DNA of 43,703 nucleotides, taken from NCBI GenBank assembly GCA_030849805.1, contig JASANZ010002083.1, positions 1-43,703 of the forward strand. The letters run 5' to 3'. Numbering within the stretch: position 1 is the first letter of the stretch; every line of letters starts with the position of its first letter. The notes beneath the pieces are model-generated. The model was not told where the DNA came from. It saw nothing but the letters and a program-made list of their open reading frames with translations, and did not search any database. This DNA comes from Sergeia podlipaevii. Taxonomy: Eukaryota; Euglenozoa; Kinetoplastea; Trypanosomatida; Trypanosomatidae. The position numbers and the translations under genes were made by a program. Of this stretch, positions 7,870-18,200 are shown one piece after another.

Positions 7870-9024
7870 ATGAGGAGGACGAATACACCCCAGACACACG
7901 CTTTATTGCTACTCTTTCCCTCCCCCCCTCCCCCCTTCCCTTTTGGTTTTGTGAAGGGCGTAGTTAGCTGATTGTATGTGAACCTCAGTAGTTCGAAAGG
8001 CAATGAGTAAGTGAATAGATATATTGCCGATGATGTTTGCTTATTATGTGTGTGCGTTTATGTGTCTATAGAGTTAGACTCGCTTTATCCATACAGGGCC
8101 AGTGTTACAAGAAGACCTACTAATATATATATAAAGAGGAAAATGAAGAATCATGCAAAGAAACATGAAAGAAAAAAAAGATATATTAAAAAGTAACAGA
8201 TAAGCAAAACGAAATTAGAAAACACTTGCAGCTCATGAATAATCCTCATATAGATCACATATATATATATATGTAAGTGTGTCATCAATAATGAGGCAAA
8301 CGGCCTATTTCAAGATACCGCCACCTGCTTGCCTTTCTGTGAGTGCACAAATGTATATATAGATACTAATTTATCGTTCATTGATTGGAATTACTTTCAA
8401 CCGCACGCACGGGCCTCATTACGCAGCTACTAAATGTGTGAGAAGAGTACTACCAGTACAACACAACGTTCTTTTCTTTCTTTCTTTCTTATTTTCTTTT
8501 CCCTTCTCCCTCATAAATGAGAAACCACAACAAGAAAATGATAAAAAAAAAGAAGAACGGTAATATTTGTATTGGCAGCGGTAGTGATAGGGATAAGTAC
8601 TAAACAATAGTACTAGGTGGTTGATAAAAAATAAAGAACAAAAATGCTTATTGTATTTCCTTGATTGTATGCACGCGTGTGTCTGTGTGCGCGTGTGTAT
8701 TTCGTTAAGTACGTAACAAAAAAAAAAAGTGAAAAGAAGAAAAACAGAAAACAAAGGGGGGTTCAAGGGAAGAGTAGGGGGTGTGAAGAAAGAGGAAGAA
8801 AAATAAGTAAAAACAACAACAACTACGTGCGGGTCATCTTCTCTTCAATTTGCCTCCCTGTAATTGATACCCACAAATGTTTGCACAAAAAAAAACGTAA
8901 AAAGAACACTTGCAGCGCCCCCTTCCCCCCGCCCCCTCCCCGATGCTTCTTCTTGCTTATCCCCATTCCTTGACTCTCCACAAACAACAACAATAATAAA
9001 GAGAAAAAAGTCAACAGGTATACT
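7870..9024. other. Spacer upstream of the SDR-like gene, with predicted long leader
   Basis: 1.15-kb AT-rich spacer. On the minus strand a pyrimidine tract (about 8130-8177) followed by TATATATATATTAG places the SDR acceptor at 8121-8120, giving a leader of about 250 nt. The leader passes through a purine-rich block (7921-7945 is C/T-rich on the plus strand). The rest contains TA runs at 8260-8273, a TTTC repeat at 8471-8489, A-runs and a C-rich tract (8921-8942). No further gene seen. Confidence 0.55.
8066..8092 (-). other. Eight-codon upstream ORF in the SDR-like leader
   Basis: ATG at 8092 opens MDKASLTL and stops at TAG 8066-8068. I found no other minus-strand ATG between the predicted splice site (exon start 8119) and the SDR start at 7869. 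If the acceptor call is right, ribosomes would meet this ORF first, which usually lowers translation of the main ORF. Confidence 0.35.
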
Positions 9025-10263
9025 TTAAGCACCCATCATGGAAGGATCCATACCCATCTGCTCCATCATCATACGCTGCATGAACTGGTTCTGTTGCACC
9101 TGCTGCATTTGACGCTGGTGCTCTTGCTCGTCCTTGTTACGGCGCTCCTCAATCTGAGGGCGGAAGCGGTCAAACAGAGCGGACATAAACGGCGCCGTCT
9201 GCGCCACACGCATGAGTACGCGGCAGAGCACCTCCGCGCGGTTCCGAATGGACTTTTCAGGAGAGCGGACCCACAGCTCAAACAGTGAAGCAGGCATGCT
9301 CGTCTCGGCAACGTTGCCGAAGAACTTTGCGCGGTGCTCATCGCTGCCGGTCATGACCAGCACAATAGTCAAAATGGAATTGATCACAGCGGGCTCAGCG
9401 TTCACCTGAAGATTCTCCGCCAGGCGAGTGACATTCTCAGCCTCCGCGATCTCCGCCTGGCCAACCTGTGCGCGTGCCATAAAGCGGATCGCCATGACGC
9501 AGTTCTCAATAACGCTCCGGTTCGGATGCTCCAAAAGACGAAGGAAAAAGGAAACGCCAGGGTGGCTATCAGTGCCACGGCCAATGTTCACCGCACCGGC
9601 ATGAAGTGTGCAGATGTTCGCAAAGATGCCAGTGAGTGCATTGAGGAAAAGTGCGGGGCTCTCGGGGTCCAGAATGCGGAGCATCTTCACGGTGGCTGGC
9701 GTGAGAGCGAGCGTGTGAGCGCCTTCAGCACCCTCCGGCACGTCTGTGTCAAGCACTATCTGCGAGTCATCCACCTGCGTCAGGGCTCTAAGACTCTCAG
9801 CGATCTCCTCCATGAGGTCCTGATTGCCCTGACGGTGTGCTTCACTAAGGCTTCCTAGCAGAACCTTATAGCCTCCAAGGCAATTCAGCTGGGACCGGCC
9901 CTTGGCGTCTGCGCCATAGACACGAAGGGTCACCTTCAGTGCCATACTCACAATGGCCGAGTTGGCGCCTTCCTTGTCTAACTTGAGAAGGGGCACCAGG
10001 CAGTTGCCGTACTTAGCAGCAGAAAGCCGAGAGTCAAACTTCTTGCGCACGGCGTCAGCCTGCAGGCGGCCAAGGATCTCATGAAGCGTAATCTCCTTTT
10101 CGTCGTCCGTCTTGGCGCTGCGGAGCTTGCGGAAGGGCTCATGCATAACACACTGCATGTCCCTCTTCTGGTGGTAAATTGAGAAGACAGTGCCCACGGA
10201 AAGGGTGGCGAGTGCGGTGTTGAAGAGCACCTTCCACAGCGCGGGGTTGATTGGCGACTCCAT
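9025..10263 (-). CDS. N-terminally anchored armadillo-like repeat protein
   Basis: Protein of 412 aa. Residues about 8-27 (LWKVLFNTALATLSVGTVFSIY) form a single hydrophobic N-terminal anchor, followed by basic residues. From about 70 to 370 the sequence is almost all helical, with armadillo/HEAT-like spacing, for example AIVSMALKVTLRVYGADAKG, SVIENCVMAIRFMARA and AVINSILTIVLVM. The C-terminal 40 residues are Gln/Met-rich, ending MMMEQMGMDPSMMGA. No catalytic motif is visible. The shape, a signal anchor with a cytosolic helical-repeat scaffold, suits a membrane-tethered adaptor, for example on mitochondria or ER, but location and partner are inference. On the minus strand a TTTTGTTTTGTTTTGTTTG tract and CAG at 10307-10305 give a 41-nt leader. 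Confidence 0.85.
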   Translation of the reverse strand: MESPINPALWKVLFNTALATLSVGTVFSIYHQKRDMQCVMHEPFRKLRSAKTDDEKEITLHEILGRLQADAVRKKFDSRLSAAKYGNCLVPLLKLDKEGANSAIVSMALKVTLRVYGADAKGRSQLNCLGGYKVLLGSLSEAHRQGNQDLMEEIAESLRALTQVDDSQIVLDTDVPEGAEGAHTLALTPATVKMLRILDPESPALFLNALTGIFANICTLHAGAVNIGRGTDSHPGVSFFLRLLEHPNRSVIENCVMAIRFMARAQVGQAEIAEAENVTRLAENLQVNAEPAVINSILTIVLVMTGSDEHRAKFFGNVAETSMPASLFELWVRSPEKSIRNRAEVLCRVLMRVAQTAPFMSALFDRFRPQIEERRNKDEQEHQRQMQQVQQNQFMQRMMMEQMGMDPSMMGA

Positions 10264-10813
10264 CCTGTTATCGTATAAAAGCTATGAATGCGTGTTGTGC
10301 TTCTCTGCAAATGGGTGTTTCGTAGAAACAATACAAACAAAACAAAACAAAAAGCTACTGACTCGGTCGTATGAAAACGTAATATGAAAGAAAGGAAAGA
10401 AAAAAATGGGTTTGAGAAGGGGAAGGAAATGAAAGGGAAAGCATCAGTGATACCTTAAAAGTAGCATCCACACAAACACACACACACATACAGAGTGAGA
10501 GAGGGAGAAAGGGAAGGGGAATACAAGAAACGAAGAGCAAAACATTTAGATGCGCGCGCTATAAAGCGCAAATGTAATGCAATCATGTTATCTCAGTGCC
10601 TTTGCTCCCATATATATATTTATCATTTCAAACTACTATCCGCGACGGCTCAGCGAAAAAGAGAACCACTACAACCTCTCAACATTTATGGCAACACCAA
10701 GAGACAAAAAAGAAAAGATAAGAGGAAGAGATATGACAGTTCGCTATCAAAGGCAAACAGTGCATTATATTCCTCTCTTTTTCCCCACGTCAATGAAAAA
10801 AAAGAAATGAGAC
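10264..10813. other. Spacer between bS16m and the armadillo-like gene
   Basis: Contains the predicted acceptor of the armadillo-like gene (AG at 10306-10305, leader 10264-10304), a CA-repeat near 10471-10489 and GA-rich tracts at 10494-10522 that are pyrimidine-rich on the transcribed strand. No gene seen. Confidence 0.6.
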
Positions 10814-11383
10814 TCACAAGAACGGGGCGAGAGGACGCTCTGCTGCCCGCTCCTCCTCAGTCTTCACCATACTATTCTTGTAGTTAAGGTAGTCCTCCCT
10901 CTCTACCACGTGCTGCTCCTTGCGATTCGCCAAATAGTACTTCATCAAGTGCTCCTTGTCAAAGATAGGCTTTGGCATAATCTTAGAGTTCTGCCTGTAA
11001 GAAGGAGGTAGCAGCCCAGACTTGGCCAAGATGTTCCACGGGCCTACCGACAACCGGCATCGCTTCACACCAAACCAGTACTTGAAGGCATCAATGTCCA
11101 CAGTTGTGAGCATGAAAAGGTGACGGTCCTGCGTCACAGGGGTGTCGGGCGACCACAGGGACTTCTGTGGGTGCGGACAGTGCTTACCAAGATACTGGAG
11201 AAGGCGAATATCCGAGTTTCGACGGCGGTGCGTGTGCTCCACAAAGATATCATAGGATTGGAACTTCCACACGACGTGGTGACCACGCATGCGGATAATC
11301 GGTGCTCCTGGCGCACCCCACAGCTGAGGCCGCTTGCGATCCACTAATGCACGCGCAAGAAGCGACGAACTAGATGAGAACAT
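10814..11383 (-). CDS. MRPS16: Mitochondrial ribosomal protein bS16m
   Basis: Protein of 189 aa. Residues about 30-128 follow bacterial S16: an initial strand (MRGHHVVWKFQSYDIFVEHTHRRR) with basic RNA-contacting residues, then LLQYLGKHCPHP, then the diagnostic DIDAFKYWFGVKRCRLSVGP..LAKSGLLPP block, equivalent to the yW...GA.pS....L...Gll signature of S16. In bacteria S16 binds helices of 16S rRNA and assists small-subunit assembly; here the likely site is the mitochondrial ribosome. The Ser-rich and Arg-containing N-terminus fits a mitochondrial import sequence, and a charged extension of about 60 residues follows the core. Bacterial S16 is only about 80-90 aa, so both ends are extended, as is usual for kinetoplastid mitoribosomal proteins. 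Confidence 0.82.
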   Translation of the reverse strand: MFSSSSSLLARALVDRKRPQLWGAPGAPIIRMRGHHVVWKFQSYDIFVEHTHRRRNSDIRLLQYLGKHCPHPQKSLWSPDTPVTQDRHLFMLTTVDIDAFKYWFGVKRCRLSVGPWNILAKSGLLPPSYRQNSKIMPKPIFDKEHLMKYYLANRKEQHVVEREDYLNYKNSMVKTEEERAAERPLAPFL

Positions 11384-11408
11384 ACGCTATCTTATAAATG
11401 TACGTATA

Positions 11409-11430
11409 TATTCTTTTTTAAAAAAGAATA
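11409..11430. repeat. 22-nt perfect palindrome just upstream of bS16m start
   Basis: Two 11-nt arms (tattctttttt and its complement) meet with no spacer, 26 nt upstream of the bS16m ATG. On the transcribed strand it would put a T-run followed by an A-run close to the splice acceptor or inside the leader. Confidence 0.7.
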
Positions 11431-11815
11431 GCAGAGAACCCGTTTCTAAGATTTATTTCTGTGAGTAACAACCCTATATTATGCACAAATGTTCTTAAAT
11501 ATATATGTGTGTGTGTGTGTGTGTTAGTGCAACACAAGTAAGGACGAGCACACACACCTTCTCTCCCTTTCTCTCTCTTTATTAAGGCAACATTTACACC
11601 AAAAAGGAGGATTAAAAAAAAAAGAGTTAATAAACATAGAAACCGCAGTACATATGTTACAAACATTTGAGTATAAATACACCTGTTGATATGGTTGCTG
11701 CTATTACTGCACTGTCCCAACTGTTATAAAATAGCTTTTCATTCTTCATTTTTGCTGTTTATTTCCTCCTTACCAGGCCCTCGGTACTGCGCGAAGAAAC
11801 ACACATACACACAAA

Positions 11816-11838
11816 TATATATATATATATATATATAT
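11816..11838. repeat. TA microsatellite
   Basis: About eleven TA units in the spacer upstream of bS16m. Confidence 0.85.
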
Positions 11839-11938
11839 GTATCATTATTACAAAATGATGATTGCTCTTTCCCTACAGTTGTTTGCTCAAAGCAGATGTG
11901 AATTACGGCAAAAAAGAAAAGGAGGTTGTATACAGAGA

Positions 11939-11977
11939 TTATCCACTCACAGCGACTGAGCAGTCAACATAGCTCAT
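11939..11977 (-). CDS. Candidate 12-codon ORF behind a strong splice acceptor
   Basis: The minus strand reads a CTTTTTCTTTTTCTC tract, then TAG (AG at 11989-11988), then GCAACTGCCA and an ATG at 11977 that opens MSYVDCSVAVSG and stops at TAA 11939-11941. The acceptor is as good as those of the confident genes. The ORF is so short that it could be an upstream ORF in a long alternative leader of bS16m (start about 600 nt further on), or chance. Confidence 0.22.
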   Translation of the reverse strand: MSYVDCSVAVSG

Positions 11978-12540
11978 TGGCAGTTGCCTAGAGAAAAAGA
12001 AAAAGATCGTGGTGCTCAAAACTGATCGAGACACAGAAAAAGCACATGCATTTACTTAGCGAAAAGCCCTCGCAAATACGGCAACAATAATAATAATAAT
12101 AATAAACACGAGTGAGAGATAAAAGTAATAAAATTGATATTAGTGAAAAAAAAAATATCATAGAAGTTTGCATGCATATACACGTAACAAAAAAAGGTTA
12201 AAATAAGAATAGTAAAGAGAGTAAATAGGAATCAGACACTATTTACACGAACTTGAAAAGATATATAAAAAGAGACACCTTCAAGCATTCACCAACACAT
12301 GCGTGCTGCAACCCTCCCCTCCAATGAAAGAAAATGAAGCAAATTCTTTCGTATTTGGTGAAGGGGTATCTTTATTTAGTGGAAAAAAAAAAGAACCACC
12401 TCAAAAAACAAGGAAAAAAGGGGATGCACTCAAATCGTTTTCACCAGTTAAAAATATGTTTTCCTCTACCACTTTCTGGCAGCAGTGCGCGTGCCTTAGC
12501 ACACAGACACACACACACACACAGACGCTGTTGTGTATCA

Positions 12541-13347
12541 TTAAATGAAACGAATGCCACGAGCAAAGCCAAGAGCGAGAGAAAGATAGCCAGTCGTACC
12601 TGGGGCGATGCCACCAGGTCCAAGCTTTGTGGTGACGTAGCGAAGACGGTTCTCCACTAGCATATCAATATCCTTGCGATCAAGTTCGCCGTCTCCGTTG
12701 ATGTCAGTCAGCTCAGTCACCTTGGACTTGAAAGCAGCCTCGAGCACTTCGCGATTCACAAAGTTCTCCTGCGCAAGATACTGAATACCACTGTACAGCA
12801 GTACACTAGTGCCCGCAATGAGATACTTACTCCGGTAAAAGCGGCGGCACAGAGATCCCACAATAAGACCAACACCAACACCAAAGACAAACTGGCCAAT
12901 AAAAGGTAGACACTTATCAATTGTGGCCTCATTCTTGTGAATGGCGCCAGTGAGATATTTATCGTACATGATCTGGAAGTCCTTTGGGGTGAGCTTGCCA
13001 TCGCCATCCATGTCCAGCGACTTCACCACCGCCGCGGAGTATCGACTGTACATGTCGCTCCTCACAAAATCCTGCACCTGCTGACTCTGGCTCTTGGCAA
13101 AACCATCATCCCATAGAACCCTCTTGCAGCGAAACATGAGCTCAAACAGAGCTGACGACTCTCCACTTTTCTTCTGGTTGGGATCCTGGCCGAGGTTCAC
13201 GGCCCAGTCAAGCGCACTCTGCAGGTCTCCTGCGTTTACCAGGTCGCCAGAAGCCACAACACCTTTGGAAGAGGTGTTCTCCGCCTTCACTGGGGCAGCA
13301 GCAGCCTCCACCTTCTTGTCATCCTTCTTGCCACCAAACCAACCCAT
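12541..13347 (-). CDS. EF-hand protein with FUN14-like membrane domain
   Basis: Protein of 268 aa. Two canonical EF-hand loops are visible: DMDGDGKLTPKD at 112-123 and DINGDGELDRKD at 215-226, both with acidic or Asn ligands at the calcium positions. Between them, residues about 145-192 hold two hydrophobic helices with Gly-rich packing (PFIGQFVFGVGVGLIVG, then YLIAGTSVLLYSGIQYL), and a third Gly-rich hydrophobic segment closes the protein (GTTGYLSLALGFARG). The helix order and PF-GQ-GFG-like opening resemble FUN14/FUNDC1-type mitochondrial outer-membrane proteins. The N-terminus is a short Lys/Ala-rich tail. The start at 13347 follows a T-run and CAG (AG at 13375-13374) with a 26-nt leader; the in-frame extension further upstream is T-rich spacer. 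The calcium role is seen in motifs only. Confidence 0.78.
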   Translation of the reverse strand: MGWFGGKKDDKKVEAAAAPVKAENTSSKGVVASGDLVNAGDLQSALDWAVNLGQDPNQKKSGESSALFELMFRCKRVLWDDGFAKSQSQQVQDFVRSDMYSRYSAAVVKSLDMDGDGKLTPKDFQIMYDKYLTGAIHKNEATIDKCLPFIGQFVFGVGVGLIVGSLCRRFYRSKYLIAGTSVLLYSGIQYLAQENFVNREVLEAAFKSKVTELTDINGDGELDRKDIDMLVENRLRYVTTKLGPGGIAPGTTGYLSLALGFARGIRFI

Positions 13348-13373
13348 ATTGCTGGGATGTATAAAAGAGAGCA
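13348..13373 (-). promoter_or_regulatory. Predicted trans-splice acceptor and leader of the EF-hand/FUN14 gene
   Basis: On the minus strand a 12-nt T-run (13387-13398), then GGTTTTTCTTCAG, gives AG at 13375-13374 and a 26-nt leader without an upstream ATG. A second CAG lies closer to the ATG. Confidence 0.6.
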
Positions 13374-15263
13374 CTGAAGAAAAACCAAAAAAAAAAAATG
13401 GAGGTGAGTATTCAAGCAATCTGTTTAGATCTTGGGAAAAAAGGCGATAACTATTCTTTGAGAAAGAAAATGACTGTAATAACTTTGGCAGAGATAAAAA
13501 AATATTCACAGAAGACACCACACGGATAACACTTTGGAAAAAAAAAAGATTAAAAAAAAAAGAATGTTGAAGATATTGTGGCATAATGTAATAAAAAAAG
13601 CAAAAAAAGAGTTATAGCACTGTACTCTTGTATGTGATAAATCACAAAGAGAGAGAGAAAAAAAAGAAAACACGCACGTTCAAGAGTCAAGTAAGGCGCG
13701 CTCATGAGATATAGTGCATGCAGCATAAAAGCGTGCATACAGAGATGTAATATATAAATACATATATATATACTAAGAAAGAGCAAGACTTTTATGCGGC
13801 GAAGGCGTTTGCACCAAAAGCAAAAGAGGTACCTTGGCAAGTCATGGCACCCTAATGCAACAAGTACAGAGAAATTTTCTTTTCTGATACTGCATAATAA
13901 AAATAAAAAGATAAGATACAAAAAAAAAAAATTAAAGAAATGGGGTCTCTAACGTACATTTCTGCCACCTATTCTTCTCTACCTACCTTTGACCGCCCTC
14001 AACTTGTTGGCTCCATTATTGTTGCTGTTGTAGGTTTCTACGTATATATCTTTCATTTTCCTCTTCTTTCAGTTCAGGTGCGCTGATATTTTTCGATCTG
14101 CGCGTAGTATAAGTGCTGATACACATTCTAGCACACAGCGGAAATAGTAAAACGGAGTCGGAGAAAGGGAGATGATAAGAAAAAAAAAAATGATGAGAAA
14201 AACAAGGAGGGAGGAAGATATAAAACATGGAAAAAAAAATATATGAAACAACCAAGCAGAATACATATGTACCTCCTCTAAGAAGTGAAGAGAAAAGAAA
14301 AATAATAATAATGTAGAAGCCAGAAAAGCGAGCAAAGGGGAAGATAAGATAATGTGTCCTAGCAGTAGACTACTCCTTTGCACCTTCCCCTTCCCTCAAC
14401 ACTATTCTTTGCCATATCCCGCTGTACAAACACAGTAACTTACATAAGTCATTCTACTTCACCTCTATTTTTTTGTTGTTGGTAATGTGACTTCTTCTTC
14501 TTCTTATGTATATATATATTTCTTCATTTGCTCCTTGGCACTCTCTCCTCCCCCTCTATGTATATTTATAATCTACTAACAAGTAACAGTGTACTTTACA
14601 TTTTGGTAAGCACGCACCTCATTTTTTATTGTCCAGACTTATTGCTTCTCTTACGCCCACAGCGTATACTTCTTTTCTTTTCTGTACTATCTCTCTGGTG
14701 AACAGGGTACCTTTGACTATTCTTATCAGAAACGGTCATGATTTCCTTTTTGTCGTTGGCGTTGTTTTTGTTGTTGTGCGTTCAGCCGCTTTTTCTTTAT
14801 GTATATCCCATTCTGTGTATGTGCTTCTTTCTTGCTTCTATTCCTTCCTCTCACCTCTTTACAGAAAAAAAAAAACGTTTCATATTCAGCAGATAGTAAA
14901 CAGTAATGATAATAAATTATATAGTCAGAAAAAAAAAAAAAAAAGACAACTGTTTTCTATCAAACCCGGGAAATATACATTTTCTCTCTATTTTACACTG
15001 TGGAAATCACCAGTTGAGAAGGATTTAAAAAAAAAAAAAAAAAGCACACACACACACGAAAAAAAAAAAAAAATCCATGCACTAAAAGTAAAAAATATAT
15101 ATGAAAAAATCAATTCAGAAAGAAGAAGAAGGAAAATAATATGAATCACCTAGATATACAGATGTGTTGTAATATACCAAGAAGGAAAAAAAGAAAAACT
15201 TACGCAAAGACCCCGCATAGTGCTTCCTCCTCTCTCTCTCTCTCCCCGCCCTTCTTTTTCTCC
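13374..15263. other. 1.9-kb spacer
   Basis: AT-rich, with many A-runs (for example 13920-13931, 14931-14944, 15027-15042, 15059-15073) and T/C-rich plus-strand stretches. A minus-strand frame from ATG 13845 to TAA 13792-13794 (17 codons, MTCQGTSFAFGANAFAA) lies in a slightly GC-richer patch, but no good acceptor precedes it. I see no supported gene. Confidence 0.55.
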
Positions 15264-18200
15264 TTACGACGTACGCCGTGGAACTAGTAATGCGCCGACC
15301 ATGTAATGATCGCTAGGGATATTCTTGTTGGGCAGTTCTGTCAACTCCCCCAGTCGCAGCACACTTGTACACGCAAGATAGGAGCTCTCAAATAAGACGT
15401 GGTCAAGCACCTTTCCCTCGTTATTTGTGGATGGATTTACGGCCGAGACACGATTGGGATGGCGCGCGCAGTAGACCTCATACGCGTCCCCAAGCCGCAA
15501 ATGGTGGAACACACCAGGAGCTGCAGAAACCTCTGGTGGCGAGATGGTCGGCGTCGAAGCACTGACGGAGGTCGGCGAGAGAACCCCTGCGCAGGAGTAG
15601 GGCTCCAGTAGCCGGATCTGGGGTCCACGTGCGGCGCCTGAACAGGAGCTGACCCGTGGCGACCGCAGCGCAATGTCACGTGGAGAAGACCGCGAAGTGC
15701 GTGCCTGTGGGGAGAGTAAGCGGAGCGCCAGTTCATCACTGTCAGTCGTCGTACTGCGCGACGCCTCGCGTTCAGAAGGACGGCGATGGCGGAGGTGATG
15801 GCTGCTGTGTCTGGGTCGATTGTGACAGCTTTCCGCATGACGATCTCCTCCCGTCTCCGCGATACTGCTGGAGGAGCTGAAAGTTTCCACACTGCCGCTC
15901 CTACTGTGGTTGCGACTGCTGGAGCTACACACCGTGGCGGTAAAGTAGGCTGGCTTGAAAAGTGGACGACTATCGTGATCGATCACACCAGTGAGACTAT
16001 CATCAAACTGCCGAGACACCGGTAGCACTGCGTTACTGAGCACGCTGCCCATCTCGCTTCCGCTTCTGCACATGGGGTCGTGCTCATCGCTCTCCTTTCC
16101 AGTGAGACTCTCGTCAAAAAAGTTCAGCACTGGCGGTGAGCTCGCGCGGTGACCACCCCTTTGTAGTGGTGGGTTGCCTATATCCATGCCCCGGTACCCC
16201 GCAGCGCCGCCGTCGCCACCATCGCCATTATTATAAGCTGAGCGCACCTGGCCATCTGCCCCGGTACTCGCGGGGACCCTGTGCCGTGGTACCTGGGGCG
16301 GTGACCTCACGACAGGAGCGAGCGCAACGGTCTGCATCTGACCCTTCCCATTTCCCTCCTCCTGTAGCGCACAAGCAGCTACCTGTGGGGGAGTAGCAGA
16401 ACACTCGCCAAAGTGCGACGACCTTTGGTGACGATCTCGGGTGTTGCGAGTGTTGCCCTCTGAGCCGCTCCAATGATTAGTGTGGATGGCAGCCGCAGTG
16501 GGGCAGTACAGCACATCCCCGAAGGCAGCATCCATCTTGCTGCCACCACTGATTGGTGGCACAGTCCGTGCATACACAGGAGTGGAGTGGGATGTAGCGG
16601 TATACCCGTCCAGCGCGCCATCGCCGCATGCAACTGCCGCCGTTGTAGTTTCAGCTGCTGCCGCTGCTGCTGTCGTCGTCGTGGAACGGACCCGCTTTTT
16701 CTTACGACCTGCAGCAGGAGTCGGCGGACACAGCAAATCCTCCTCTCGCGTGCCGAAACCACACGGAAGATGACCAAGTGTGTGCGAGTGAGGAAGAATA
16801 GGGCTTGACATCGGTGTTATGGAGAGGCGTGAGACTGGCGCTGCAGAGGCAGTGGCATCGACACTAGCGGAGTTCCCGCGACGCCTGCGGAAAGACGAGG
16901 AAGAGGGCAAATTGGCTTTGCGTGGAGTGAAAGGAGAGTACCCACTCGCCTCGCTGCCCCTGCGGTCGCTGTTGCTCAACGTTGTCGTGCTCACGACGGT
17001 AATATTCCCCGTGCCGCTACCGTTACTGCGGCGCGTATGTTGTTGCTGAAGAGAACCCCCACCGCCACTCTCGCTGTAGTTGTTCGACGGATCAGGTGAA
17101 AGCACAAGCTGAATAAGAGCACGACCAGAGCCACTCTCGGGTGGCAGCAGCATCTGCTGTGGCATATTCGTTAGCGGCGCAAGTACTGGGGTCCTGCGGA
17201 GACATCCTCCTGTAAAGGGCTCCGGCCCATCGACTCGCCTTGACTTTGGCGCGGCCGGGCTCAGCTTGAGCAGAGGAGATGATTTCAGCACCTCTTCCTC
17301 TTCCTCCTCCCCCTTTTTCCTTTCTGTCTCCACCTTACGCGCCTTCGCATCCTTGCGCAGAGAGCATAGTACATAATGCTGAGAGTCTTCCTCCATCCCT
17401 ACTGCACGCGCAGTAGTAGAAAGCAGCGGGGCTCCACTAAAGCTTGCCTCGCCCTCATAACCACAACTGCCACCCGCCTTCCCCCCATTCATGTGACGAA
17501 TTGGAAGTGCAAGTTGCTGCCGCCGCTCGCCTGTCGACTTCCAGTACTCCATGATAGCTGGCGTCCAGTGGGGCACGTGACCTGTGCACATGTACTGAAC
17601 AACGGCACTGTTCCGCTCAGAGTTGAAGTCCCCCGCCACGATGCAGGCGACGCACAACTCCATAGCTTGTGGGAATGTAAGAGGGGAGTGTGGAGACTGC
17701 AACAGCAGTGAGCTCCCTGGTCCTGTGCTCGGGCTCACGTATCCATTGCTCGCCTTTGGAGTTGTGTTCGTTGTAGTGACGCTGCTCCGGTAGGTAGTCA
17801 TTGGACTACGAGGAGAGGCTATAATAAGACTGCCTGCTGCTGCTGCTGTCGTTGTCACCATTGCACCGCTCGCAGGGCGGGCACTTACTGGGGGCAGCGG
17901 CTTGGGTTGAGACGGTCTTGTGCCCATAGAAGCACTGAACGTGTTGTTGCCATTGTTGTTCAGTATCTGCTCTGCTTCTGGTTTTCGTCTGTGCAGCTGC
18001 ACTGCGGTGGCAGCGATGTGGTCATTGAAGATGTCGACAGAGGTAGCGTCCATCACAGGAGGACAGGGATAGCTGCTGCTCTGCATGCTGAAGGGTGACA
18101 CCGTGTTGCATGGCGTCATCAAGGCATTTCCCGGACTGTTGTTGTTGTTGCTTGAAGTGAAATTCTGTCCGAATCCTCCACCGCCGCTGGTTCCTTGTAC

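Larger units (their letters stand above)
11384..12540. other. Spacer between the EF-hand/FUN14 gene and bS16m
   Basis: 1.16-kb spacer. It contains a GT repeat (11507-11524), a TA repeat (11816-11838), an AAT repeat (12087-12106) and a CA repeat near 12506-12521. On the minus strand there is one very strong splice-acceptor-like signal at about 11988-12005, described separately. No conventional gene seen. Confidence 0.6.

Noticed and set aside
7870..7899. Ten-codon N-terminal extension of the SDR-like protein
   Set aside because: The frame there begins with GTG, not ATG; kinetoplastid genes start with ATG, so 7869 is used.
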